From a bacterium (GTDB lineage Archaea; Thermoplasmatota; Thermoplasmata; Lutacidiplasmatales; UBA184): 30,388 nucleotides of DNA. Under the pieces are notes generated by a model. The model was not told where the DNA came from. It made no database searches and saw only the letters and a program-made list of their open reading frames with translations. How positions within the stretch are numbered: the stretch's first letter is position 1; every line of letters starts with the position of its first letter. Positions 14,365 through 22,400 of this stretch are shown here, piece by piece. Position numbers and translations under genes: made by a program. The stretch spans positions 1 to 30,388 of the forward strand of contig JAKBKR010000001.1 in NCBI GenBank assembly GCA_021832495.1. Reading direction: 5' to 3'.

Positions 14365-15480
14365 ATGAGCGGAAAGCAAGCCCCTGTCCCTCCCATTTTA
14401 GAACGACAACTGGCCCGGAAGACCCTCGTAGAGACGCTCCGGGTGAAACGAGGGGAGAACGTTACGATCGAGACTTGGCCCCACACCCTTTCCTACGCTA
14501 CCGCCTTCGTCTACGAAGCACGGAGGATCGGGGCTCACCCCTTGCTGCTGCTCGAGGATGAACCCACCTATTGGAAGAGTGTCGAAGACCTCCCGGCTCC
14601 TGCCCTTGGGAAAGTGGGCGCACACGAATGGGCCCTGCTTTCGAAGACGAACGCCTATGTCTTTTTCCAGGGCCCCTCAGACCGTCCCCGGTACCGGGCA
14701 CTGCCCGCCAAGAAGCTCGAGGCGCTTACCGCATACAACCTCGAATGGTATCGCCGGGCCAAGAAAGCGCGGATCCGGGCCGCGCGGATGTTCCTTTCCA
14801 TGGCGAGCGAGGCCCAGGCCCGAAACTTCGGTGTCGATGCCGCGGCTTGGCGAAAGGAACTTGTCGAGGCGAGCCTTGTCGACACGCGCACCATGGTGCG
14901 CGAAGGGCGCAGGATCGCAGCCGCGTTCCAGCAAGGACGGGAAGTGACGATCGACCATACGAACGGGACCCATCTAGTGTTGCGCCTGAAGGGGCGCTCC
15001 CCCGCGGTGGACGATGGGGTGGTGGGTCCGGAGGACGTGGCCGCCGGACGGAACATGACCCCCATCCCCTCAGGTGTCGTCGCGGTGGCTGTGGACGAGA
15101 CGTTCGCCGAAGGGGTGGTCCGGGCCAACCGGCCAAGCTACCTCCGGGGAAAGGCTGTCGAAGGTGGCACATGGAACTTCAAGAAAGGTAGGCTCGTCGG
15201 GTTCCAGTACGATAGCGGAGGGGAGGAATTCTCGGAGCCCTACGGAAAGGCCCCGAGCGGAAGGGACCGGCCGGCAACCCTCTCCGTCGGGTTGAATCCC
15301 CGCCTTCACCACGCCCCCCAGATGGAGGATCAGGAACGGGGTACCCTCTGCGTCGCGGTCGGTGGAAACCACTGGCAGGGAGGCAGCAACCGCTGCCCGT
15401 TCCTCTCTTGGCTTGCGATCGGCGAGTGCGATGTACGGGTCGACGGAAAGCCGTTGGTCGTCAAGGGCGAGATACGCTAG
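14365..15480 (+). CDS. M29 aminopeptidase-like protein (COG2309-type), ligands degenerate
   Basis: A 371-residue protein laid out like the thermophilic M29 metalloaminopeptidases. Its N-terminus (LVETLRVKRGENVTIETWPHTL), the central TNGTHLVLRLKGR, the glycine-rich GKAVEGGTWNFKKGRLVGF and the end GTLCVAVGGNHWQGGSN follow the family pattern. The metal-binding positions I recall for M29 (Glu in NLPxGEV, Glu in the GxNP strand, His in GTVHIA, and the late HxD) appear replaced: the sequence reads IPSGVVAV, LSVGLNP, GTLCVA, and no HxD follows. It may therefore not be a classical peptidase. The mRNA is probably leaderless. It ends in TAG. Confidence 0.75.
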   Translation: MSGKQAPVPPILERQLARKTLVETLRVKRGENVTIETWPHTLSYATAFVYEARRIGAHPLLLLEDEPTYWKSVEDLPAPALGKVGAHEWALLSKTNAYVFFQGPSDRPRYRALPAKKLEALTAYNLEWYRRAKKARIRAARMFLSMASEAQARNFGVDAAAWRKELVEASLVDTRTMVREGRRIAAAFQQGREVTIDHTNGTHLVLRLKGRSPAVDDGVVGPEDVAAGRNMTPIPSGVVAVAVDETFAEGVVRANRPSYLRGKAVEGGTWNFKKGRLVGFQYDSGGEEFSEPYGKAPSGRDRPATLSVGLNPRLHHAPQMEDQERGTLCVAVGGNHWQGGSNRCPFLSWLAIGECDVRVDGKPLVVKGEIR

Positions 15481-15608
15481 CAGGCCTTCCCGACCACCTC
15501 CGAACGAACCGGTGATGATTCCCTACCGGACACCTCTTCCTTAGCCCCTGAGGAAGCATTCCAATCCTTGCGGAGCTCGGAGGCAGGGTGCTGACCCTGA
15601 GAACGAAA

Positions 15609-16079
15609 CTATTCAAGCGGGACTCGGGCGTCGGTAGAGAACGGACACTTCCGCATTGTGCGGGAGGAGGCCCCTACGGGGATTCGGGAGGCCCGAGATG
15701 TCGGAAACACCCGTTCGATCTGGATGTCTGTGCCGGTCCACCCTCGCCAAGACACCGATAGAAGAAGACCGTCCTTGGAGCACCCTACTTTGAGCCGCCT
15801 TCCGGGATGGCCCACATGGAGAGTCAGAGTATCCAGTATCCGTGAACTTGGTCCGAGACGTTGCGCAGCCGCCCGGTCATCGAGGGAGTACGTCTCGCCC
15901 GCGTACCGCCCGTACGCATAGGCGCGGCGAAGCTCATCCTCATTTGGGATGGGCGAGAGGAACCGAAGACCGCAATCAACAAAATGCAACATTGGCTAAC
16001 GTTCGGAACGGAACTCCCGGGCCGGCTGCACCCTCGTAGACATGCACCAAATACAATGCACCACTCGGTCGCCGCTCAT
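15609..16079 (-). pseudogene. Decayed zinc-ribbon class I methyltransferase with in-frame amber codon
   Basis: From an ATG at 16079 a single frame runs to 15609 and is broken by one TAG at 15998-15996. Before it the frame encodes CIWC; after it comes VDCGLRFLSPIPNEDELRRAY, then YGRYAGETYSL. This is the order seen in methyltransferases of glycan loci that begin with a C4 zinc ribbon. The SAM motif, normally LDVGCGxG, reads LKVGCSKDG, and the protein stops after about 155 codons, roughly half of the usual size. Degenerate motif, internal stop and truncation all point to a pseudogene. The part after 15992 could still be translated from its own ATG. Confidence 0.6.
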
Positions 16080-16171
16080 GGAAGGCTCTCAGGTCCTACT
16101 GGAACCCTCTGGATTCATACCGTTACCGAGTTCCGGGCTGACCCCCGGCCGGTTCCAGCCAAGGGACAAGA

Positions 16172-17401
16172 CTACCGTGGCTCGCGCAGAAGATTGACCA
16201 GGGCGAGTGCCCGGATGGTCGCCTGGACATCGTGCACCCGGACGATGTCCGCTCCCCGCAGGGTGGCAAAGACCGCCGATCCGAGGGAAGACTCGAGTCG
16301 TTCGGTGACCCCGAGACCCCCGGTGATGTGCCCCAGGAAGGACTTCCGGGATGTCCCCGTGAGGATTGGGAACCCGAGCGCACGGAACTCGGAGAGATGG
16401 TCGAGCAACTCCACGTTCCCTTCCACCGACTTGCCGAAGCCGATGCCGGGGTCGATCACGATCTGCTCCCGCCGGATCCCCGCTCCAAGGGCTCGATCCG
16501 TCTGGGTCTTGAGGAAGCCGTACACCTCGCTGCGGATGTCAGCGTACGAGGTGTCGTTCTGCATCGAGTCAGGTGTTCCCCGCATGTGCATCGCCACAAC
16601 CCCCGCCTCGCTCTCCCGCACCGCCGCGCGCATTCCCTTTCGGCGTAGCCCCTCCACATCGTTCACGATCGAGGCCCCGAGCCCGACCGCTCTCTTCGCC
16701 ACTTCGGGCCTTCGGGTGTCGACCGATATCGGCACCCGGACCTCCTCCGCGAGCGCCTCGATCACAGGAAGGATCCGTTCCATCTCCTTCGCAACAGGCA
16801 CGTAAGTGGCCCCCGGCCGAGTGGACTCCCCGCCAACGTCGATGATGTCCGCACCCTCCCGGGCGAGGGCCCGCCCGTGTTCGATGGCTCGGTCTCTTTT
16901 GAAAAAACGCCCTCCGTCCGAAAAGGAGTCCGGGGTGACGTTCACCACCCCCATGACGAGCACCCGTCCCCCCACGCACATGGGGGCCCGCCCTCGGATC
17001 GCCCAGTTCCGGGTTTCGGTAGTGCCGTGGTACCGGCGAGCATCGGCGACCGCCGCGAGCAACCGTGCGATGGGTAGGGTCAAGTTTCTGGGAACCCGGG
17101 CCTGTCGATCGACCGATGGCATCGTCATGGGTAGTAACAGTTCCTGGAAGCGCTGGCCTTTCCCGACGAGGTCTCGGAAACCGGTGTGAAGGCCCATTGT
17201 TTGCAATGTCTGGAGAAGCTTACGAGCCTCGGATGGCAGAACCGGTCCGTAGCTCAGGAGACAAGAGCGCCCGCTTCCACCCTCGTCGGGCGCTGGAGGT
17301 ACGATCCAGTGCAGGGGCAGAAGGTAGCGTTCCTTATCGGCTGGGGATCGCACTTCGATCACGCGGGCGAAGGGAGAGGATCTCAGGGCGTGGCGCGCCA
17401 C
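16172..17401 (-). CDS. folP: Dihydropteroate synthase (FolP type)
   Basis: DHPS joins p-aminobenzoate to a pterin pyrophosphate in folate or archaeal pterin synthesis. The TIM-barrel domain starts near residue 145 with MGVVNVTPDSFSDGG, followed by DVGGESTRPGA, PISVDTRRPEVA, ASIVNDVEG, MHMRGTPDSMQND, DPGIGFGKS, TGTSRKSF and RVHDV, so all pterin and phosphate-binding loops are intact. The first 140 residues are an extra domain; a similar N-terminal region occurs in part of the DHPS family. The start was taken as GTG at 17401, inside the end of the upstream 73-residue gene, giving 409 residues. It closes a four-gene leftward operon. Confidence 0.95.
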   Translation of the reverse strand: MARHALRSSPFARVIEVRSPADKERYLLPLHWIVPPAPDEGGSGRSCLLSYGPVLPSEARKLLQTLQTMGLHTGFRDLVGKGQRFQELLLPMTMPSVDRQARVPRNLTLPIARLLAAVADARRYHGTTETRNWAIRGRAPMCVGGRVLVMGVVNVTPDSFSDGGRFFKRDRAIEHGRALAREGADIIDVGGESTRPGATYVPVAKEMERILPVIEALAEEVRVPISVDTRRPEVAKRAVGLGASIVNDVEGLRRKGMRAAVRESEAGVVAMHMRGTPDSMQNDTSYADIRSEVYGFLKTQTDRALGAGIRREQIVIDPGIGFGKSVEGNVELLDHLSEFRALGFPILTGTSRKSFLGHITGGLGVTERLESSLGSAVFATLRGADIVRVHDVQATIRALALVNLLREPR

Positions 17402-17604
17402 AACAATCGTCCCTCGGCGTCCGTCCGGAGGGTCCCCTCGGTACCGCGGTGAGGGAGGGAACCCTCCACGATGGCCACGGTGAGATGCCCGTCGGCCGCG
17501 TCCACGAGCGCCAGGCGGTGGGGAGCGGTAAATCCGGCCGGGGGAACCACGAGTTCTGTCGCGGCCCGGATCCGACCCCGGGAAGGCTTGGTAATCTCGA
17601 CCAT
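17383..17604 (-). CDS. Small hypothetical protein in the folP operon
   Basis: A 73-residue protein that I do not recognise. It has several short beta-like stretches (TELVVPPAGF, RLALVDAADGHLTVAIVEG) and no cysteine pairs or membrane helix. It starts with ATG 8 bases after the DUF835 stop and overlaps the folP start by 19 bases, so it is locked between two good genes in the same direction, which supports its being real. Confidence 0.6.
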   Translation of the reverse strand: MVEITKPSRGRIRAATELVVPPAGFTAPHRLALVDAADGHLTVAIVEGSLPHRGTEGTLRTDAEGRLLWRATP

Positions 17605-17612
17605 GCTTTTCT

Positions 17613-18377
17613 TCAGGTGATCGGGATCTTGAGGAGGGTAGCGCCCCGCTCGAGCATGGCCACAGGATCCTTTGCAATGGCCTTCGGATCGAGCGATACG
17701 AGCATCGATCCCCGGGAGCTCATGGCTACCTCTCGGGCAACATCGAGGAGTCGGCGGACGTTCTTGGGGCCATTGGCCTCGACAAGGGTCTCGATCGACG
17801 AGAGGACGACCTTGTATCCCTGCCCCTTCCCAAAGTGTTTCTCAATAAGGTATCCGATCTTGTCGAGATCGCCCGGAGGGACCACGTCCTCACCTTCGAC
17901 CCGGGAGATCCGGACGACCTCGGCCTGGCTCAACCCCAGCTCTTGGAGCTGGAAGCTCGAGGCGAAGGCGAGAAGGAGCAATAGCCGGTCGGGGGGCACA
18001 CCGGCGTTCTGGGTCATGAGCAAGAGGTTCTTCTCCTGATTCGTCTCGAGGAAAACGAGCGGTTCGAAGAGCGGCCAGACGGGCAGGGCCGGCGCCGGGG
18101 CGGGCGGGCCTACAGGTCCGGAAGGGACGGGGGGTGGCGGCATGGCAAACACTGGAGCCGCGGGGGGGACAACCGTCGCCGCCGCTCGCTCCCGCCGGAT
18201 CTTGCCGATCAAGTAGCGGGCCGGGAGCCCAATTGCCACGGCAAAGACAATCGAAAGGATCACGATGAGGATGATCATGGTGACCGGGTCCACATAGTTC
18301 AACAGCCACATGAGGAGGCCGAGGACGATCCCGAGAACCACGCCGCTCGAAGCGGGTCCGGATGCGCTCTCCGTCAT
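17613..18377 (-). CDS. Membrane-anchored DUF835 domain protein
   Basis: A 254-residue protein with two N-terminal membrane helices (about residues 12-28 and 32-55), a proline-rich linker (about 70-105), and a C-terminal DUF835 domain. That domain is a RecA/KaiC-like remnant common in Thermoplasmata and methanogens: VFLETNQEKNLLLMTQN, a Ser/Arg strand VVRISRVEGEDVV, LDKIGYLIEKHF, KVVLSSIETLVEANG, and SRGSMLVSLDPKAIA. A signalling role is often proposed for DUF835 but remains unproven. The start overlaps the stop of the upstream secreted protein by 4 bases (ATGA). Confidence 0.85.
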   Translation of the reverse strand: MTESASGPASSGVVLGIVLGLLMWLLNYVDPVTMIILIVILSIVFAVAIGLPARYLIGKIRRERAAATVVPPAAPVFAMPPPPVPSGPVGPPAPAPALPVWPLFEPLVFLETNQEKNLLLMTQNAGVPPDRLLLLLAFASSFQLQELGLSQAEVVRISRVEGEDVVPPGDLDKIGYLIEKHFGKGQGYKVVLSSIETLVEANGPKNVRRLLDVAREVAMSSRGSMLVSLDPKAIAKDPVAMLERGATLLKIPIT

Positions 18378-19108
18378 GGCTTGTCTGGGCCGGTTCCCGC
18401 CGGCTCCCTCGCTTTCAAGGCCCCTTGCCGTGCCTCACGCAGCTTCCGGCTGTACCGCAGGAAGTCGCGTGTGATATAGTACACTTCCACGAGCGCAACG
18501 AGCAAGAGGATGAGGACGAGGATGGTGAGTGGGTTGTAGGGGGAGATGATCTTCGTCACGAAGGGGATCCCCGGACCGAGTTGGGAATTGTTCGCCGAGT
18601 AGAAGATGATGGACGCATCGTAGACACCGGAAAGTATCAGGCCGTAGTTGGAGAAACCGGTGTTCGTGAGATTCGTGCTCCCCGAGAGGTTGGTCGGGGT
18701 GCAGGGAGGGAGGTTGGACTGAACCCAGGTGAACATCGATAGCCCGTAGAGAAGGAGGTTGAATGCGATCTTGTTGATGTCCACCGGGACGGTGCAGTGC
18801 CAAGAGATCGCGATCGTGGAGAGCCCTACGGTGCTCACGTAGATTGCCGAGTCGGTGTTGTCGTTCAATCCGGTGATCGATTGGTTCGACGGCACGTTGG
18901 TCGCGGCGTTGGCATTGATGAAGTAGAGGCAGACGGAGAAGTCCCCTTGGGCGATCGCATTTGACCCGCATCCCCAGGCGCTCTTCCCTGGGTGAACCGG
19001 GCCGAGAGGGGTAGGCCCTGTATGGGGGACCGTGATGGGGTGGGCGGCGGCGGTGCCGTAGAAAGTGCCTGCCAGAAGCAGGATTGCGAGGCAGGCCAGG
19101 AACCTCAT
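18374..19108 (-). CDS. Secreted protein with C-terminal membrane anchor
   Basis: A 244-residue protein with a signal peptide (MRFLACLAILLLAGTFYGTAAA), an extracytoplasmic domain rich in Asn, Thr and Ser with several N-x-S/T sequons and four to five cysteines, and a C-terminal helix (about 196-217) followed by a basic cytoplasmic tail. The domain (about residues 24-190) is unknown to me and looks beta-rich. It is the promoter-proximal gene of the operon, overlapping the DUF835 gene, so the two may form a surface sensor plus cytoplasmic partner; that is inference. A TATA box lies about 28 bases from the ATG, so the leader is only a few bases. Confidence 0.8.
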   Translation of the reverse strand: MRFLACLAILLLAGTFYGTAAAHPITVPHTGPTPLGPVHPGKSAWGCGSNAIAQGDFSVCLYFINANAATNVPSNQSITGLNDNTDSAIYVSTVGLSTIAISWHCTVPVDINKIAFNLLLYGLSMFTWVQSNLPPCTPTNLSGSTNLTNTGFSNYGLILSGVYDASIIFYSANNSQLGPGIPFVTKIISPYNPLTILVLILLLVALVEVYYITRDFLRYSRKLREARQGALKAREPAGTGPDKP

Positions 19109-19133
19109 CCAGATTGTTCATGGCCTCCCCGCC

Positions 19134-19140
19134 TATAAAA
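19134..19140 (-). promoter_or_regulatory. TATA box of the secreted protein-DUF835-folP operon
   Basis: On the minus strand TTTTATA lies with its centre about 29 bases from the ATG at 19108, in a G/C-rich 87-base gap. It is the only strong A/T element there. Confidence 0.6.
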
Positions 19141-19195
19141 CTGACGATGCACCGAATGCTTCCCGAGGGGAGGATAGGTCGGGCCTTACGGCAGT

Positions 19196-20329
19196 TCAAT
19201 CGCCCCGGCGGAGCAAGGTGACGAAATTGTTCGAGCCCATCCCGCCGACGGATTGGGCCAGGCCAAGTCGGCGTTTGCCCGCCTGTACCTTCCCTGCCTC
19301 CCCTTGAAGCTGAAGCACGATCTCGACGATCTGGGCAAGGCCGGAGGCTCCCACCGGATGCCCCCTGCCAAGGATTCCCCCCGATGGATTGACCGTCACG
19401 ATGCCCGTCGGGGCTCCGTTTCCCTTTTGGAGCCAGAGAAGGGCCTCTCCTGGCCCGCACAGGCCCACGTCCTCGAGATCGATGAGCTCGAAGGGAGCGA
19501 ACGCATCGTGGACCTCGGCCAGGTCGACCTCCTTGCGTGTGATCCCGGCCATGGAGTACGCCCGCTGGGCGGCGAGCCGTGTGGCGCGGAACCCGGTCAG
19601 GGTCTCCCGCAGCACCACATCCGGGATGTCGGTCCCCTGTCCTATACCGACCACCGCCACCCTGTCGGTAGCCCGGGTGATCACGGCAGCGCAGGCCCCA
19701 TCGCTTATCGGAGCGACATGGAGGAGCCGGAGAGGGCTCGAGATCATGCGGCTCTCCCGGACCTCGGCCAAGGTGACCGGTTTTTGGAAGTGCGCAAAGG
19801 GGTTGAGCGCAGCCCGCTCCCGATTGGCTACGGTGACGATCCCGACATCCTCGATCGAAAGCGAAAAAGCGTCCAGGTACGCCTGGCTCACCAGGGCCGC
19901 CATCGAGGGCATGGTCGCCCCATGCAGGACCTCCCGCGGGGAAAGCGAGTGGGAAAGGATGGTGGTGACGTCGGTCAAGGGGGCGGCGGTCATCTTCTCC
20001 CCGGCGAGGACGAGGGCGGAGCGGTAGCTGCCCGAAGCCACTGCATGGACTGCGGCATGGAACACGGCCGCGCCAGAGGCCGAGGCGGCATTCACATGGA
20101 ACCCCGGTGCTCCCGTCATCTCGAGGGCCTCGGCGACCTTGGGGACGAGGTTCTCGATACCGGAAAGCGGCCCGGGGGCCATGCAGCCTACGAAGAGGGC
20201 CTCCGGGGGGGTACCCCCCCCCGGGGCACGCTCCAGAGCGTCCTTACCCGCTTGGGTCAAGAGCCCGAGGAGATCCTCTTCCCGCCGCCCGAAGCGGGTC
20301 CGACCGGCCGCGGAAACCCAGACGCTCAT
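19196..20329 (-). CDS. Archaeal thiolase-like protein lacking the nucleophilic cysteine
   Basis: A 377-residue thiolase-fold protein of the archaeal acetyl-CoA acetyltransferase type. The C-terminal catalytic elements are intact: EVHDAF (His274) and NPSGGILGRGHPVGASG (His324). The active-site loop reads VNAASASG where acetyltransferases have AACASG, so the nucleophilic Cys is Ser83, coded TCG. In many archaea the thiolase sits with HMG-CoA synthase and a DUF35 protein in mevalonate synthesis, none of which is here. It may catalyse a different Claisen or retro-aldol step, bind acyl-CoA only, or be a paralogue. Its ATG overlaps the stop of the nuclease gene (ATGA). Confidence 0.88.
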   Translation of the reverse strand: MSVWVSAAGRTRFGRREEDLLGLLTQAGKDALERAPGGGTPPEALFVGCMAPGPLSGIENLVPKVAEALEMTGAPGFHVNAASASGAAVFHAAVHAVASGSYRSALVLAGEKMTAAPLTDVTTILSHSLSPREVLHGATMPSMAALVSQAYLDAFSLSIEDVGIVTVANRERAALNPFAHFQKPVTLAEVRESRMISSPLRLLHVAPISDGACAAVITRATDRVAVVGIGQGTDIPDVVLRETLTGFRATRLAAQRAYSMAGITRKEVDLAEVHDAFAPFELIDLEDVGLCGPGEALLWLQKGNGAPTGIVTVNPSGGILGRGHPVGASGLAQIVEIVLQLQGEAGKVQAGKRRLGLAQSVGGMGSNNFVTLLRRGD

Positions 20330-20859
20330 GTCGATATCTCGAGCACCATCTGGAGGAAGTCCATGAGGGGTTTCCCGTCCTTCCAGCGCAGCACTTGGTT
20401 CCCCTTGTCGGTCACGTCGATCCCCGGGGTGTTGTTGGCGATGAACCGTGCCACCCCCTTCGTGTCCCCATTCGAGGCGCGGAAGAGCCGCCAGGGGTCC
20501 TCGTCCCGCATTCCCATGAGGCGGTACGCATAGAGCAGGACCTGCCCCGCCCGGAGGGTTTCACGGGTGAGCTGCTCATATTGTTCCCGGTTCCGTCCCC
20601 GCGACGCGGTGAAATGCACCACAGCCTCCCCGGAGCATTTCACCTCGATGGGGAGGGCCACGCCATCCCGGAGCGCCAGGAGGTCGAACCCGTGCGATCC
20701 TGCCGTCCGGACCACGAGGAAGGGGCGTTCCGCCAGCTTGTCGAGAGTGTGCAACGCCTCAAGGGACGAGGCGATCCTTCGGTACCGGCCCAAGAGCTGT
20801 CGATCTCCCCCCATGATCCCCTTGAGCTCCCGCTCGTAGGAGGAGTACCCGGATCCCAT
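20326..20859 (-). CDS. Holliday-junction-resolvase-like PD-(D/E)XK nuclease
   Basis: A 177-residue protein with the Hjc-type active site order: an early Glu in YERELKG (about residue 9), then GSHGFDLLAL with the catalytic Asp, and PIEVKCS with Glu-x-Lys. Hjc enzymes cut four-way DNA junctions. The spacing differs from typical Hjc: about 25 extra residues lie between the ERE helix and the first strand, and a C-terminal extension of roughly 80 residues follows the core. The ATG at 20859 is about 28 bases from a TATA element shared with the divergent AAA+ gene, hence nearly leaderless. It may be the cell's Hjc or a related nuclease with another substrate. Confidence 0.75.
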   Translation of the reverse strand: MGSGYSSYERELKGIMGGDRQLLGRYRRIASSLEALHTLDKLAERPFLVVRTAGSHGFDLLALRDGVALPIEVKCSGEAVVHFTASRGRNREQYEQLTRETLRAGQVLLYAYRLMGMRDEDPWRLFRASNGDTKGVARFIANNTPGIDVTDKGNQVLRWKDGKPLMDFLQMVLEIST

Positions 20860-20882
20860 GCGGGTCCGGAAGGACCCAACAA

Positions 20883-20892
20883 TAGATATAGG
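20883..20892. promoter_or_regulatory. TATA element shared by the nuclease and AAA+ ATPase genes
   Basis: TAGATATAGG on the plus strand reads CCTATATCTA on the minus strand. Its centre is 28 bases from the nuclease ATG (20859) and 25 or 31 bases from the candidate starts of the AAA+ gene (GTG 20912, ATG 20918). Both transcripts would be leaderless or nearly so, and no other TATA-like sequence is present in the gap. Confidence 0.6.
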
Positions 20893-20917
20893 CTCGGAAG
20901 ATGCTCCGGGAGTGGCG

Positions 20918-22378
20918 ATGGGGGTGGCGGCGGGGCATGGGCCGGACCTCGAGGTGACCGAGGAGGAGGTCCCGGTGGCCCGCAAGGTACTGGACCTCCT
21001 TCAGAGCTCCCGTCAGCATCAGGAGGCGCGTGGCCAGCGGGGTGGCCGTCCCTCGTTCCGGCTTTCCGAGCTACGGTTGGCACTCCTGAAGGAGAAGGCC
21101 TTCACAGATCCTCTGCGGCTTCTACAGCGCCTGAAGCGGGTCGGGCTCCTCGAGGAGGTCGCATCGACCCGGGAAGACCGGACGTACGTCCCCACGAGTG
21201 AAGAGCATCTCCTCGGGTTCCTCCGCTCGAGCCTCGAGGCGCCCGAGCCGGGATTCGAGGGAACCATGTCCGGGCCCACCAATGAGGCGATCGAGCTAAG
21301 GGAGATGGACACCGAGTACTTCCTCTACCTGAAGGACCTCCTCACCGATCGTCTTCCGGCCGTACTCAAGTTCGCCGAGGAGTTCACGCTCGCATCGCTC
21401 GTGAGCTACACGAAGGAGCTCTTCGGTGAGGAGCTCTTTCTCGACATCCTGATCGGACTCCTGCACCAGTATGCCCTATGCGATGCCCCGCTGATGGCCC
21501 CCACGGGGCGGCCGACGGGAACGAGCGGATTCAACCTCTCCCTGTTCGGACCACCCGGGACGGGGAAGACCTTTGCCATCGACGACATGATCCGGGGCAA
21601 CCCGAAGGCAGGGGTTCCCCCCCACGGGCTTCCCGGACGGAACCGTTACTGCGGCGGGATCACCCCGGTACAGTTCCTCCGAGTGGGTTCTTTCTATCGG
21701 GGTCGCACGTTCAATTTCATCGTGCCGGAGTTCAACGACTGGTTCAAGTACCGCGGCATGGTCGAGCCCTTGAAGCTGGTCATGGAGCAGCGCCCCGTCA
21801 AGTGGGAGACCACGCTTGGCACGATCGGCCCGTACATCTTCGCCTCGTACTTCTCGGTGAATTACAACGTCCGGGTCGAAGGGGGAAGTGACTATTGGAC
21901 CACGATCGCCGACCCGAACTTCGCTGCGCTCGAGGACCGGATGCTCCTCCGGTTCCATCGCATGACCAAGGCCCGGTTCCGGGCCGTGGAAACGAGCGCC
22001 GAGCGTCTGGAGCTCGGGGAGATCGATTTCTCTCGGGCCGGGATGATCCGTGATCATCTCACCCTGGTCCATGCCGTGCAGACGGGCCATCCTCTGGCCC
22101 GGCACTGGAAGAGGAAGGGGGTTGCACTCACGCGCCAACTCTACGGTTCCTTGCGCTCGGTTTCTGAGAAGGCCCTGGAAAGGACGAGTCACCCCCGGTT
22201 CTCCCCGCGCCTAAAGAGCCGGGCGGCCCGGCTGGCGGCCGCCGGAGCCCTGGTCGGGTACTTCGCTCAAGGTTCGGACGATGTCATCCCGGTGGGAAAG
22301 GAAGAGGAAGGGCTGGCCCGGCGCTTCTACGAGGAGGAGATTGCGGCGAGGGAAGGGAAAGGCTCCTGGAGACACTGA
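20918..22378 (+). CDS. Winged-helix/AAA+ ATPase of unknown role, atypical Walker B
   Basis: A 486-residue protein. An N-terminal winged-helix-like region (about residues 46-82, FRLSELRLALLKEKAFTDPLRLLQRL) is followed by a helical region and a P-loop ATPase with Walker A GPPGTGKT at residues 211-218. The next strand reads FNFIVPEF (Glu about 271), so the usual Asp of Walker B is Pro. A likely sensor 1 Asn is in FSVNYN, and conserved arginines lie in EDRMLLRFHRM. The closing 100 residues are helical. The arrangement recalls MCM-like or other DNA-processing AAA+ proteins of archaea, but I cannot name the family. An in-frame GTG at 20912 is an equally good leaderless start. A zinc-ribbon gene follows by 22 bases. 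Confidence 0.75.
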   Translation: MGVAAGHGPDLEVTEEEVPVARKVLDLLQSSRQHQEARGQRGGRPSFRLSELRLALLKEKAFTDPLRLLQRLKRVGLLEEVASTREDRTYVPTSEEHLLGFLRSSLEAPEPGFEGTMSGPTNEAIELREMDTEYFLYLKDLLTDRLPAVLKFAEEFTLASLVSYTKELFGEELFLDILIGLLHQYALCDAPLMAPTGRPTGTSGFNLSLFGPPGTGKTFAIDDMIRGNPKAGVPPHGLPGRNRYCGGITPVQFLRVGSFYRGRTFNFIVPEFNDWFKYRGMVEPLKLVMEQRPVKWETTLGTIGPYIFASYFSVNYNVRVEGGSDYWTTIADPNFAALEDRMLLRFHRMTKARFRAVETSAERLELGEIDFSRAGMIRDHLTLVHAVQTGHPLARHWKRKGVALTRQLYGSLRSVSEKALERTSHPRFSPRLKSRAARLAAAGALVGYFAQGSDDVIPVGKEEEGLARRFYEEEIAAREGKGSWRH

Positions 22379-22400
22379 GCCGAAGCGAACGCTGCGACGC

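Noticed and set aside
15996..15998. Pyrrolysine decoding of the in-frame TAG in the methyltransferase remnant
   Set aside because: Several solid genes here end in TAG (rrp42, the DUF190 gene, the M29-like gene, the 812-residue protein, the GT2 at 27945), so TAG is an ordinary stop, and the gene is otherwise degenerate.
18435..19460. Open frame of 341 codons overlapping the secreted protein and thiolase end
   Set aside because: Histidine-, arginine- and proline-rich sequence typical of an off-frame translation; spans two supported genes.
19253..20533. Open frame of 426 codons antisense to the thiolase
   Set aside because: A shadow frame caused by high GC; the opposite strand has clear thiolase motifs.
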